64,000 bases of DNA, taken from positions 1 to 64,000 of the forward strand of contig NZ_JABSPA010000011.1 of assembly GCF_013214175.1 (NCBI RefSeq), read 5' to 3'. Made by a program: the position numbers and the translations under genes. Below the pieces are notes generated by a model, which was given only the letters and a program-made list of their open reading frames with translations, had not been told where the DNA came from and did no database searches. Positions within the stretch are counted from its first letter, which is position 1. Each line of letters begins with the position of its first letter. This document shows positions 48,501 through 59,185 of the stretch, in pieces. This stretch comes from Colwellia sp. (lineage in GTDB: Bacteria; Pseudomonadota; Gammaproteobacteria; Enterobacterales; Alteromonadaceae).

Positions 48501-49577
48501 TTAAAGATCTTTAGTTTTGCTGTTAAATAGAGCGAGTGCAGTAGGCCAAACGCCTTGAGATTTATCATCAAGCGTTAATAAATGGGTTAATAGTTGTTGT
48601 CCATAATCTTCACTACTTTCCTTAGGTAAAAGTGAAGGTAGATGATCTATGGCAATAATGTCGAGCACTTTAGTTTGATCAATACGTAAACAAGGGACTT
48701 TAAAGGTAGTGCATTGCTGATAAATAGGTAACGGATTGTAGCTACCATACGGATCACAACTCACATCGACGATAACGGATAGTTTTCTTTCGTCTTTGCT
48801 GAGTAACTCTTTGGTGATAAAAGGAGGTAAGTCTTTATTAATTAATACACAATTAATAAAGATGTCAGCGTGGATAATTTCCTCAAAAGGTCCACCTTTT
48901 TTAGTTTCTGCTAAGTCCCATTCAAGTACTTCGAGTGAAAGCGCTTTTGCTAAGTCTACCGCACCTTTGCCACTGCGCCCTTTAGCGCCAATGACTAATA
49001 ACTTAGGTTTAATTACAATATTGTTTGTTTGCTCAAGTGCTTGTTCAAGTGCTACCAGTAGCTGCTGCTTGTCTTGATAGGATGAAATATCAGCTAATGG
49101 CGGAGTAATATTTTGTTGTTGGTTCGCCCAGGCTAAAACCGATAGGGCCGCGCCAGCAAAACCAGCCCAATAGCCAAAAGCAGCGATTCTTCTTTGTTGT
49201 GCATCCACGAGATATTCTAGGTCAAACAGCTCACCACCACCTTGCTTAAAGCGTGATAACAAAGCTTGCCAGCCAGCTTGTTCTTTATATACGTGAGCAA
49301 AATAAATATGTTGATGAACCAGAGGGAAATCATCTTCAGGTAGCTCTTTTAGCCCCAAGATAATCGCGTCTTTAGGCGCATTAACCCAACTACCTTGAGC
49401 AACTAAGTCAGCATTAACTTGATGGTATAAATCATCATTGAAAATATTTTGTGATGAACATTCAACCGTCACTTTAAATCCAGCATCAATTAATACTTTT
49501 GCACCTTGTGGAGAAAGTGCTGTGCGTTGTTCATGTGGTTTTGTTTCTGCTCTAAGCCAAAGATGTACTTTACTCAT
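48501..49577 (-). CDS. Saccharopine dehydrogenase, lysine-forming type (AlaDH/PNT fold)
   Basis: A 358-residue protein of the LYS1/LKR type. The N-terminal AlaDH/PNT domain shows WLRAETKPHEQRTALSPQGA and YFAHVYKEQAGW; the NAD-binding part shows LLVIGAKGRSGKGAVDLAKA, and the C-terminus ISVDVSCDPYG-like IVDVSCDPYGSYNPLPIY. The reaction is lysine plus 2-oxoglutarate to saccharopine, or the reverse. Together with the downstream gene it recreates the two halves of animal AASS. The direction (catabolic or biosynthetic) cannot be read from sequence. Confidence 0.87.
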   Translation of the reverse strand: MSKVHLWLRAETKPHEQRTALSPQGAKVLIDAGFKVTVECSSQNIFNDDLYHQVNADLVAQGSWVNAPKDAIILGLKELPEDDFPLVHQHIYFAHVYKEQAGWQALLSRFKQGGGELFDLEYLVDAQQRRIAAFGYWAGFAGAALSVLAWANQQQNITPPLADISSYQDKQQLLVALEQALEQTNNIVIKPKLLVIGAKGRSGKGAVDLAKALSLEVLEWDLAETKKGGPFEEIIHADIFINCVLINKDLPPFITKELLSKDERKLSVIVDVSCDPYGSYNPLPIYQQCTTFKVPCLRIDQTKVLDIIAIDHLPSLLPKESSEDYGQQLLTHLLTLDDKSQGVWPTALALFNSKTKDL

Positions 49578-50949
<1,372 letters not shown>

Positions 50950-50989
50950 AAGTAGAAATTTATGTCCGCTATAATGATCGGAAAGTTGA

Positions 50990-51112
50990 CCTTAACATTG
51001 AGTAAGTCTTTATGTCTCGAATGCGTACCAAGAAGTCATTAGAGGTGAACTGTTTTTAATAGTTCATTGGTTAAAAGCTAAGGCTCACTTCTACCACAAA
51101 AGAGACATCAGC
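50990..51112 (+). repeat. Dispersed structured repeat, copy D (diverged)
   Basis: GCGTACCAAGAAGTCATTAG lies at 51023-51042; ATGTCTC and GAGACAT form its inverted ends, and ACCACAAAAGAGACATCAGC closes it. It leads into the shared TTTTGTATCGATAACGC attC edge. Confidence 0.65.
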
Positions 51113-51150
51113 AATTAGCCTACATTATTGATTTGGATTAGGTTTTGTAT

Positions 51151-51231
51151 CGATAACGCCCTAATAATGGGTAAGAACTGTTGACTGATATTAGCAACGA
51201 GGGAGAATACTTGTTTAACAGTTTGTTATTA
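51151..51231 (-). other. attC-like site of a lone cassette (81 bp)
   Basis: Minus-strand R'' TAATAAC overlaps the stop of the gene at 51229; R' is GTTATCG. AAGAACTGTTGACTGATA opposes an AATACTTGTTTAACAGTTTG arm. It is shorter and more diverged than the other sites, but the stop-codon overlap and the shared downstream flank support the call. Confidence 0.6.
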
Positions 51232-51612
51232 GAGAGTTTTGAGCCAATTCATAGCAGTACCTTTATCTTCAAAATTTTTTGATTTTTGCAAGTTTCTTGC
51301 TGGCGTTCTACTTTCTAAAATAGCTAAATGGATTGATGAATTTATGACTACAGCTTTGGCTACCATATTCTGACTATTTAACCAGATATTACATTCGTTA
51401 ATTTTATCAAAAACATCAGGGGTTCCACCTTCAGCTTGGGTGTAGTCAATCAACAACTTAAACTTTTTTTGATTAAAGCTTTCAATGGCTGACTTCAGTT
51501 CCTCAATTGATTGGAGCATCCCTTCTTTGTTAAAAGCACCAGTAACTTTAACTGCAATTAGATCGCCATCAACTGAAACATAACTTTTACCATGCTCAAG
51601 CTCTACATTCAT
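51229..51612 (-). CDS. STAS/SpoIIAA-like domain protein, cassette gene
   Basis: A 127-residue single-domain protein with an alternating strand/helix pattern: VDGDLIAVKVTGAFNKEGML, KFKLLIDYTQAEGGTPDVF and MVAKAVVINSSIHLAI. It resembles the SpoIIAA-like/STAS superfamily of small regulatory or lipid-binding domains. The anti-sigma-factor serine is not evident. It is the only gene of a solitary cassette. ATG 51612 has GGAGATAA upstream. Confidence 0.65.
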   Translation of the reverse strand: MNVELEHGKSYVSVDGDLIAVKVTGAFNKEGMLQSIEELKSAIESFNQKKFKLLIDYTQAEGGTPDVFDKINECNIWLNSQNMVAKAVVINSSIHLAILESRTPARNLQKSKNFEDKGTAMNWLKTL

Positions 51613-52071
51613 AATTTATCTCCGAAGTCATAACCGTATGTTATGGATACGTGCCTGTCATCCCCCCTAAAAAGTATAGACCAATTGATTTCCCCTCAGG
51701 AAGTTACTATTTAAATCCTACTAGTTGTTGAGACGTCTCAGTAACATAACTTGAATGATTTATTAGTAAATGTATGGAAAACATTTTTATGTTAACTTCC
51801 GCTTAACGCACCAAAAAGCGTTTAACAAAAGAGCTACTTCATTCGGAATTCACTAATTCAGTTGATGACCGATATAGGTTATGAGTTCAACCTTAGCCCT
51901 ATCTTTGAACCACTGAAATGTAATTAACTTTTTAACAAGTTAACTTAGCCTAAAAGTAATATAAATCATATCCACAATATTACAATTAGGCTAGCATCCA
52001 CTGTATCGGTTAAAATACCCCTTATAGATTGTGACTGAGTTATCTCTGGCGAAACCAAAAGGTAAAAAAAA
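51613..52071. other. Gene-free stretch with repeat copy E
   Basis: 459 bases without a gene. It contains CATAACATACGGTTATG (51626-51642), a small inverted repeat at the probable upstream edge of the lone cassette, the palindrome GAGACGTCTC (51731-51740) followed by AGTAA as at 32951, and copy E of the repeat. Confidence 0.5.
51764..51862 (+). repeat. Dispersed structured repeat, copy E
   Basis: ACGCACCAAAAAGCGTTTAA (51806-51825) is followed by AAAAGAGCTACTTCATTCGG and AATTCACTAATT, as in copies A and C. The right end is missing. Confidence 0.65.
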
Positions 52072-53550
52072 TTGGAAAACACACAGCATCATTGGACTAC
52101 TTGTCAGGAATGTCAGGGACGCGGCAAAAAAACGAGAAGGCTGCGCAAAAAAGTGAAACTCAGCTTTCAAAGAGCCTTAGCGCACTTTGAAGAAATGAAT
52201 GGCGAAGGCACGCCCCCCGTTCGACCGAAAGGTCACCTCTATGATTGTTTGAACTGTAGCGGCTCTGGCTTAGTTCAATCAGCTAGTCATCCTATAGCCG
52301 ATACAGAAAACTACCCACATGTTGCTATTATTGGTGGTGGCATAGGTGGAGTAGCTTTGGCTGTAGCATGTAAACACCGCGGTATTCCTTTTACACTTTA
52401 TGAACGTGATAGCGGCTTTGGTGCTCGCTCTCAAGGTTATGGCCTCACGTTGCAGCAGGCAAGTAAAGCAATCGAAGGATTAGGCATTTTTTCACTAAAG
52501 CATGGCGTAATTTCTACAAGACATGTGGTACACACCACTGATGGCAAAGAGATTGGAGAATGGGGCATAAGAAAGTGGTTGCCGTCGGAGTTAAAGACCT
52601 CGGTGAAACGCACAAATGTACATATCGCCCGACAATCTTTACGCTTTGCTTTGCTTGAGCAACTTGGTGGTCATGATGCTGTTAAGTGGGATCACCAATT
52701 CGTCGATTTTAAGGAAACTCAAGGTGCACCCGTTAACCTGAGCTTTAAAGTTAACACTAAAGGAAAGAACAAAAATGAGAGCAGCTCAGAAATAAAGCAT
52801 GTTAAGGCCGACCTTGTTGTGGGTGCCGATGGTATCCGCAGTTCGGTACAAAAATTATTGATTGGTGATGAGTTAAGACCGCTACAATACCTAGGTTGTA
52901 TTGTGATTTTAGGTATCTGTCCTTTGGCTGATCTCAACGGGCTTGAAAGCCCTTTGCTCGACTCGGCTACGGTATTTCAAACTGCCAATGGCCATGAACG
53001 AATCTACATCATGCCTTATGATTCAGAGTCGGTAATGTGGCAACTTAGCTTCCCTATACCAGAAGAAGAGGCTAAGGCGTTGAGCGCTAAAGGTCCTCAA
53101 GCACTTAAAGAAGAAGCCTCTAAAAGGTGTCAGTGGCATGATCCCATTCCTCAAATTTTATCGGCTACTAAGTCATCGCTAGTTTCTGGTTACCCGGCTT
53201 ATGACCGTGAATTACTCAGTACAGAATTGTTGGAAAAATCAGATAAAGTAACCTTGATCGGTGATGCAGCCCACCCGATGAGTCCATTTAAAGGGCAAGG
53301 GGCAAATCAAGCGCTGTTAGACGCGCTATCATTGGCTCGGGGCATATCAATAGGGTGTAGACCTATGTCTCAATGGCGAGAAACGGGTGTGAGAGCAAGT
53401 GTATTAACTGAGTTTGAAGCAGAAATGTTGACCCGCAGTGCTTCTAAAGTAAAAGGCTCAGCAGAGGCTGCACAGTTCCTACATTCCGATGTGGTACTTC
53501 ATGAAGGTGATGAGCCAAGAGGACGATGCTTACTGAGAGAAGAATCATGA
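52072..53550 (+). CDS. FAD-dependent monooxygenase with N-terminal DnaJ-like zinc module
   Basis: A 492-residue protein starting at TTG 52072 (AAAAGGT upstream). Residues ~9-64 contain CQECQGRGK and CLNCSGSGL, two CxxCxGxG motifs like half of the DnaJ zinc finger, separated by a basic helix. Residues 83 onward form a PHBH-type flavin monooxygenase: VAIIGGGIGGVALAVACK, the DG motif VVGADGIRS and the GD motif LIGDAAHPMSPFKGQGANQA. The closest branch appears TetX/aromatic-hydroxylase-like. Flavin motifs look complete. The zinc module is unusual for this family; the substrate is unknown. It is monocistronic. Confidence 0.82.
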   Translation: MENTQHHWTTCQECQGRGKKTRRLRKKVKLSFQRALAHFEEMNGEGTPPVRPKGHLYDCLNCSGSGLVQSASHPIADTENYPHVAIIGGGIGGVALAVACKHRGIPFTLYERDSGFGARSQGYGLTLQQASKAIEGLGIFSLKHGVISTRHVVHTTDGKEIGEWGIRKWLPSELKTSVKRTNVHIARQSLRFALLEQLGGHDAVKWDHQFVDFKETQGAPVNLSFKVNTKGKNKNESSSEIKHVKADLVVGADGIRSSVQKLLIGDELRPLQYLGCIVILGICPLADLNGLESPLLDSATVFQTANGHERIYIMPYDSESVMWQLSFPIPEEEAKALSAKGPQALKEEASKRCQWHDPIPQILSATKSSLVSGYPAYDRELLSTELLEKSDKVTLIGDAAHPMSPFKGQGANQALLDALSLARGISIGCRPMSQWRETGVRASVLTEFEAEMLTRSASKVKGSAEAAQFLHSDVVLHEGDEPRGRCLLREES

Positions 53551-54157
53551 TATCAAACAAGCTGCATATTATTACTTGTTTGGCCATGAATTGACAGATT
53601 GGCTATCTCGCTAAGTGCCTCATCCCGCCAAAGAAGTGTGAAGTAAATGTCCATTTTTATGGGGCAAGATCAGTGTGTTCATAAAGCAGACTTTAATTTC
53701 ATCTAATTCGTTATGACACCAGAACAAATTAAGTCTTAAAATTGATTTGTATTAACGTCAGATTGCGTACCAAAATGATCTATCCTGAGGTCGTTATTTC
53801 GATTTAGAGAGGGTCTACTCTGTAGTAGGTCAGCTCGTCTAAACGGCAGTGAACGGCCATATGTTTTATGAAATTAATTACTGGAATATTATTGCGAGTT
53901 TCCAACTTTATTTTGATTTTTTTTTGCACCTTTTAAATAGACAAAGCTCATTGTGAAATTTGTTTCTATCTTTATTTAGCTTCTACAATTACAAGCCTAT
54001 AAAGTTAACTGGGTATTGCTTGATTTATAAGATTACAGTAAGGCTAAGAGCTTAGGGCAACAAGCTAATTCCCCTACGCTCTTTGGGATCTGATTGCCTC
54101 TAAGTTGTGCCAACAGAATAGTCGTTTAGAATAAATTCATGTTGGCAAATGATAGAA
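53551..54157. other. Gene-free stretch
   Basis: About 600 bases between convergent genes with no credible coding frame, strong hairpin or known repeat. A faint TGCGTACCAAAATGATCT (53765-53782) echoes the core of the dispersed repeat. Confidence 0.5.
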
Positions 54158-54517
54158 TCACTTAATAAAGTCTAAATATTGTTGATACAAATCACCCAAT
54201 AAAGGAACTTTGTATTCTTGTCCTCTAATCGCACCATAGAGTCCAACTACCCATGCCAATAAGACTCCAACATTGAGTATCCAACCCACTAAGGGAATTA
54301 ATGACAGGATAGCACCGGTGATGATAAGGCCTAACGATTGGCGCAGGTGAAAGCTGGCTAAGGAGGATTGATGTTTATCATAGATAACCATGGCAACCAC
54401 CCAACCAATTAAGGTGAAGTAACTGATAACGGCAACGAGCGTTGCCATTCTTTGTCGCTCGGTCCAACTCATTTTCTTTTCAAAAATATTTTCATAATCA
54501 CTTGGAATATGTGGCAT
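54158..54517 (-). CDS. Small membrane protein, DUF4870/Tic20-like
   Basis: A 119-residue protein with three hydrophobic segments (MATLVAVISYFTLIGWVVAM, LGLIITGAILSLIPLVGWI, VGVLLAWVVGLYGAIRG) and the LRQSLGL motif of the DUF4870 family. Function is unknown. ATG 54517 has GGAGTG eight bases upstream; an earlier GTG at 54526 overlaps that ribosome site and is unlikely. Confidence 0.75.
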   Translation of the reverse strand: MPHIPSDYENIFEKKMSWTERQRMATLVAVISYFTLIGWVVAMVIYDKHQSSLASFHLRQSLGLIITGAILSLIPLVGWILNVGVLLAWVVGLYGAIRGQEYKVPLLGDLYQQYLDFIK

Positions 54518-54710
54518 AACAAGCACTCCGTAATGAATAACTATTCTATTGATGATAATGCAGCCAAGTATTTCGCATCAATTCTAACTTGGTATTACAT
54601 TAAATTTAGGAAAAATAATTCCATTCAACAAGGACTTTTTATTCTCTAGTGTTTAAGATAACGGCTAATTGTTTCAAATTTATGAATAAAGACGAAGTGA
54701 TTTTTTATCG

Positions 54711-56987
54711 CTATTTTTTTAATACTTGAATAAAGTGTTGATATTGTTGCTGCATTGATAGCGTTAATTTTTCTTGTTCATTTGTTGATAACATTTGGTA
54801 GCACAATCGATTATAACTAACACTGAGTCGAGTAAAAGCTATCGCTAATTCTGGGCATTGCTGGCGAACCTCTTTGGCGAAGTCATTAACGGTCATACTA
54901 GGAGGTTTATCCATGCCCTGCTTTGCCAATTTCGCCATGGATTTTTGGTAAAGTATTTGCCACTTAGTTAATGATTGTGGTTTTGTTTTACTACGATTCA
55001 GTAGGTGTAAAAACAACATCAGCATGGACATGCTAATGACTAAGGAAACAGCAATAATCAAGGCTAATTTCCAAGAAACCATCTTGCCAAACCAGTTTTT
55101 AAATAAATCATACTGCTGCTTACTGGTAAAACCAATAACCCAGCGGGTCCATTGATAATCAAGGGCATCAAATTGTAGGCGCAAGGCATTTAGCCAAGCA
55201 ATATTCTTCATGCGATATAAGCTAAATAAATCATTATTAAGCTCCGATTGCTGTTGTAATAACTGAGTTGACCAACCTGAATTTACTCGCTCTGGGTCTA
55301 CCGCACTGGTTGGATCAACACGTAACCATCCTTTACCCTCTACCCAAATTTCAGACCAAGCATGTGCATCATATTGATAAATACTTAAATGACCTTTGTT
55401 AGCTAATTGCCCGGTATTATCACCTGTATTAGTCACGCCATTATATTCACCACCTAAGTAGCCAGTAACCATACGTGCCGGGATGCCTGAAGCGCGCATG
55501 ACAAAAGTAAAAACACTAGCATAATGTACACAAAATCCTGCTTGGGTATCGAAAAAGAACTGATCTAAGCTGTTATTGTCTAATAATGGTGGCTGTAAAG
55601 TATAAGAGTAATTTTCTTTATTAATAATGTTTAATACCGCTTGGGCCCTCGCCTGCACATCAACATAATTATGCTGTAGTTGCAGCGCTAATTGTTCAAG
55701 CCTTGGATTACTGCCTTGTGGGTAGCTCAAGTTTAGTTGCCGGCTTTGCTTTGTTAGCTCTAGTGTTAGCGGCGCAGTTAAATAGCTAGTTAAACGATAA
55801 GATTTAGCCTGGCTAATTATTTTGGAATTATTAAAGGTGTGATCGGCTTGTGCTTGGATACCCTTTGCATCACCAGTCACTACCGCTGGTGCTAAGGCAA
55901 ATAAATATTTTTGGAAACTCGGCTCAACAATAACCTGATAGCTTAAGGGTGAAATCTCCGTTGCACTGTTATCAAAACTAAAGTTTTTAGCCGCTACTGC
56001 AATTTTATTTCGAGTGGACTTATGTTGTCTGCTCCACTGCCTACCATCGTATTCTTCTAGTACCATGGCGCGCCAATATAGCTGTGAATAGTTAGGTATT
56101 TTCTGTTGACCAAAATCAGCGCGAAAGGCCAACTTGGTCGAGCGGGTTAAATTGGCAATATCACCGAGTTTAACCGTATCTGACAAGCCTGTTTCTGCCG
56201 ACTTTGCTAACGGAACTTGCCAAAAAGGCGATAATCGAGGAAAGACTAAGAACAGTACAATTGCCAAAATCGCACTTTGGCCAAGTAAAACAATCACCAC
56301 TTTGATGTTAGTAACAAAAGCTTTTTCGAAGGAGAAAAACTGCAGTAATACCGCTAAATTAAGCACCAGTAAGGCGAAAGTTATTAAGGAAAAGGCTAGA
56401 TCTTGTCTAAATATGAGTGAGGCCGCTAAGACAAATAATCCTAACAGCTGTAATTGATAAAAATCACTACGCGAGCGTAATTCAAAGCCCTTCAGAGCAT
56501 AAGAAAAACAAAGCAAATGCAACATACTAGCTAGAATACCGACCTGTTTTGCGGTAATAACGATGGCCACACAGCCTAATAAAGCAAATATGCCCAAAAC
56601 TATAGGTGAGACATTAGTAGCTTGTTGTTTTTTCTTGCGCGTATTTTGTCCAATACTTTGTCGATAACTGTGCTGATGATCTTGTCGACTATTGTTCCGA
56701 TGAGTGTGACCAGTAGCGGTTTTGTTTTTCGAACGGTTGTTATCCGTGTCTCGTCCTTGATGTAATAGTAATGCTTGCCATGCCAATGACAAAGCAATAA
56801 TCGCTAGCATCCAAGTACTTAATTCCAACGCAATTACTGAGATATTCAAACATTGACACAGCCAAAGTAGCCAAGCATTTTTTCGGCTTAGGTAAAAGTT
56901 GCTTTTGGCTTTACTATTGGTGTGCCTGTTAACGCTGCCGACAGTACCTGCTGACACTTTTTTAGTTTTATTATTGAATAAAATCAT
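54711..56987 (-). CDS. TgpA-like transmembrane transglutaminase-fold protein
   Basis: A 758-residue inner-membrane protein: an N-terminal block of about seven hydrophobic segments (DUF3488), a periplasmic transglutaminase-like domain with catalytic Cys in AGFCVHYASVFTFVMRASG, His in HAWSEIWVEG and Asp in WLRVDPTSAV, a TM helix near residue 640 (LALIIAVSLVISMSMLMLF), and a C-terminal DUF4129-type tail. A Lys/Thr/His-rich linker lies at residues ~80-125. The Pseudomonas homologue TgpA is essential. Its ATG overlaps the upstream DUF58 stop (ATGA), and moxR lies before that. Confidence 0.92.
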   Translation of the reverse strand: MILFNNKTKKVSAGTVGSVNRHTNSKAKSNFYLSRKNAWLLWLCQCLNISVIALELSTWMLAIIALSLAWQALLLHQGRDTDNNRSKNKTATGHTHRNNSRQDHQHSYRQSIGQNTRKKKQQATNVSPIVLGIFALLGCVAIVITAKQVGILASMLHLLCFSYALKGFELRSRSDFYQLQLLGLFVLAASLIFRQDLAFSLITFALLVLNLAVLLQFFSFEKAFVTNIKVVIVLLGQSAILAIVLFLVFPRLSPFWQVPLAKSAETGLSDTVKLGDIANLTRSTKLAFRADFGQQKIPNYSQLYWRAMVLEEYDGRQWSRQHKSTRNKIAVAAKNFSFDNSATEISPLSYQVIVEPSFQKYLFALAPAVVTGDAKGIQAQADHTFNNSKIISQAKSYRLTSYLTAPLTLELTKQSRQLNLSYPQGSNPRLEQLALQLQHNYVDVQARAQAVLNIINKENYSYTLQPPLLDNNSLDQFFFDTQAGFCVHYASVFTFVMRASGIPARMVTGYLGGEYNGVTNTGDNTGQLANKGHLSIYQYDAHAWSEIWVEGKGWLRVDPTSAVDPERVNSGWSTQLLQQQSELNNDLFSLYRMKNIAWLNALRLQFDALDYQWTRWVIGFTSKQQYDLFKNWFGKMVSWKLALIIAVSLVISMSMLMLFLHLLNRSKTKPQSLTKWQILYQKSMAKLAKQGMDKPPSMTVNDFAKEVRQQCPELAIAFTRLSVSYNRLCYQMLSTNEQEKLTLSMQQQYQHFIQVLKK

Positions 56988-58006
56988 GAATATAAAGCCA
57001 GTGCAGTCAAACAGGCTTGTTGGTGATGAAGGCCTGAATTTGGTGATATGTTCATTGACTGATTGCTAAGTTCAGCGGAAAGCTGTAAACCAAAGCTTTG
57101 ATTCGACGCCGTCAGCTCACCAATTAGGAAACTTAAATAGGCCAATTGTATTTCGACATCATTACTGGGCATTTCGCTCAGTTTTAGCCATTGTAATTGA
57201 CTCTGCTCTGCTTGATAGTGTTTTGAGTAATGTCCTTGTCCTTTTGCCAGTTGTTTCCAAGCCGTTCTGGCTTTTGATTCACCGCGAACAAAGCTCTTTA
57301 ATTCGGAAAAATCATCAGTGCCAACACTATTTGTACTTTGATAACTATCTAGACTCGGCTCATCGGCTTGCCCAGATAATTGATATTGACCGGAAATTAG
57401 GCTTTTCGCTTTAGGATAGATTATAGCGTAATGGCCAAAATCCAAAATTGATTTACTTTTAAAAAGGCCTAAGGAATATTCACTAAAAACAGTGACTCTG
57501 CCTAGCCAGTGTTTACCACGCTGCAATGTTCTATAGACTAGCCTGAGCTCATGACTGCCCTGCTGGCACAGTTCTATTTTCTCTACTTGGCTGTTTAACG
57601 CCTTATCAGTAAAATGAGCATTGATATCATAATGCGTTTTTTCAGTGGTTATTTTAATGACAAAATATAACGGCTGTTCAGCATAACCTTGTTGTTTTGC
57701 CACGCTATAAAAACGCAATTGGGAAAAGTTATAAAAGCTATGCAGCATAACACTGATAAATAAGCTGGCTAATAAATAGCTGAACAACAAAATAATGTTA
57801 TTTTGGTAGTTGGTGCCTAATAAAAAAACCAATACCACAAAGCCTAGATACGCCAAACCAAAGCGAGTCGGGTATATCATGATGTTACTACTGTTTAGCT
57901 GATGTTCCGGCTGACTTGGGATCCTTCGCGCCAGCCAACGTTCAAAGTGTTTTTGAAAAAAACGCCTAACCGGCCGAGCCAATGAAAATTTTGCTGTTGC
58001 TGCCAT
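56984..58006 (-). CDS. DUF58 domain protein
   Basis: A 340-residue protein with two N-terminal TM segments (FGLAYLGFVVLVFLLGTNY, IILLFSYLLASLFISVML) and the C-terminal DUF58 domain, although the core motif (DDFSELKSFVRGESKARTAW) differs slightly from the usual xDFxxxRxYxxGDxxRxIxW. It lies in the conserved moxR-DUF58-transglutaminase trio, whose members probably act together on envelope or chaperone tasks. Exact function is unknown. Confidence 0.88.
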   Translation of the reverse strand: MAATAKFSLARPVRRFFQKHFERWLARRIPSQPEHQLNSSNIMIYPTRFGLAYLGFVVLVFLLGTNYQNNIILLFSYLLASLFISVMLHSFYNFSQLRFYSVAKQQGYAEQPLYFVIKITTEKTHYDINAHFTDKALNSQVEKIELCQQGSHELRLVYRTLQRGKHWLGRVTVFSEYSLGLFKSKSILDFGHYAIIYPKAKSLISGQYQLSGQADEPSLDSYQSTNSVGTDDFSELKSFVRGESKARTAWKQLAKGQGHYSKHYQAEQSQLQWLKLSEMPSNDVEIQLAYLSFLIGELTASNQSFGLQLSAELSNQSMNISPNSGLHHQQACLTALALYS

Positions 58007-58040
58007 AATTTACCCGTTACCTGGCAAGTTAGTAGCCAAA

Positions 58041-59099
58041 TTAGTAACCAAGGGGATTAAGCACATCAACACTATTGAGTATTTGCCTAGCCACACTAGA
58101 TGACTCAAGCTGACTTGCATCTAACTGTCGGTTTGGTTGCATTTCTAATCGGTGTTGGCAAACCACATAAAATACTGCCTGGACATCATCAGGTAAGACA
58201 TAATCACGATTATCAATAAAAGCCATTGCTTTAGCGGCTTGCAACAATGCCTTGGAAGCGCGCGGTGATAAAGGCTTACAGCTTATTTCACTGGCAATTT
58301 CGTCAGTATTATTTACCGGACTAATGTGACCATTGTATGCCCGTCTACTGACATGGCTTAAAGCAATAATATATTCCAATACATCATTGGAAACACTCAC
58401 TTGCGTGACGGCATCTTGCATCACTATAAGCTCTGCTTCGGCAACCACGGCTTCATTGTCAGCCTTACTGTTACCTTTGCTATCCGCTGAAGTTTGATTA
58501 GTCCGCTGAGAGGTATTTAATAAAATCTGTTTTTCGGCTTTTAAATCAGGAAAACCGAGCGATAAGCGCATCATAAAACGATCAAGTTGCGACTCGGGCA
58601 ATGGGTAGGTACCGGCATGAAACAAGGGGTTCTGGGTAGCAATAACAAAAAATGGCATAGGTAATTCATGGGTAATGCCATCAATACTCACCTGCTGCTC
58701 TGCCATGGCTTCAAGCAGTGCACTTTGCGTTTTTGGACTGGCACGGTTAATTTCATCGGCCAAGACCACTTGATTAAAAATAGGACCTTTATGGAGCTCA
58801 AAACGATTCGTTTCATTATCAAAGATGGAAAAACCAACTACATCCGCGGGTAATAAATCGTTGGTGAATTGCGTACGCTGATAACTTAACCCCAGTGTGG
58901 TCGCTAAAACATGAGCCAGAGTTGTCTTGCCCATGCCGGGTAAGTCTTCTATTAATAAATGACCTTGGGCAAGTAAACAAGCCAGGGCTAAACGACATTC
59001 TTTCGGTTTACCTAATACCACTGATTCAATTTTATTTAAAATGGCAGTAATGGATGCTTGGCTGGCTTGAACTATATCTACAGCGGGTGTTTTCGACAT
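58041..59099 (-). CDS. MoxR-family AAA+ ATPase
   Basis: A 352-residue AAA+ ATPase, chaperone-like. Walker A is IEDLPGMGKTTLAHV, Walker B VVLADEINRASPKTQSALLEAMAE, sensor 1 FFVIATQNP, and the sensor 2 region has SPRASKALLQAAKAMA. A Ser/Asn/Asp-rich insertion at ~205-220 is mildly unusual. It heads the moxR-DUF58-tgpA operon, and its start codon abuts the T-tract of the aroG terminator. Confidence 0.93.
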   Translation of the reverse strand: MSKTPAVDIVQASQASITAILNKIESVVLGKPKECRLALACLLAQGHLLIEDLPGMGKTTLAHVLATTLGLSYQRTQFTNDLLPADVVGFSIFDNETNRFELHKGPIFNQVVLADEINRASPKTQSALLEAMAEQQVSIDGITHELPMPFFVIATQNPLFHAGTYPLPESQLDRFMMRLSLGFPDLKAEKQILLNTSQRTNQTSADSKGNSKADNEAVVAEAELIVMQDAVTQVSVSNDVLEYIIALSHVSRRAYNGHISPVNNTDEIASEISCKPLSPRASKALLQAAKAMAFIDNRDYVLPDDVQAVFYVVCQHRLEMQPNRQLDASQLESSSVARQILNSVDVLNPLGY

Positions 59100-59102
59100 A
59101 AA

Positions 59103-59138
59103 AAAACGTCTAATTATAAAGAGTTAATTAGACGTTTT
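59103..59138 (-). terminator. Terminator of aroG
   Basis: AAAACGTCTAATTA (59103-59116) pairs with TAATTAGACGTTTT (59125-59138). On the minus strand it ends in seven T residues, directly before the moxR ATG. It could run in both directions. Confidence 0.88.
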
Positions 59139-59185
59139 AGCATGAATTGTCATTAAAGGGAATTGCTTGCCCTTATATGTTTAGC

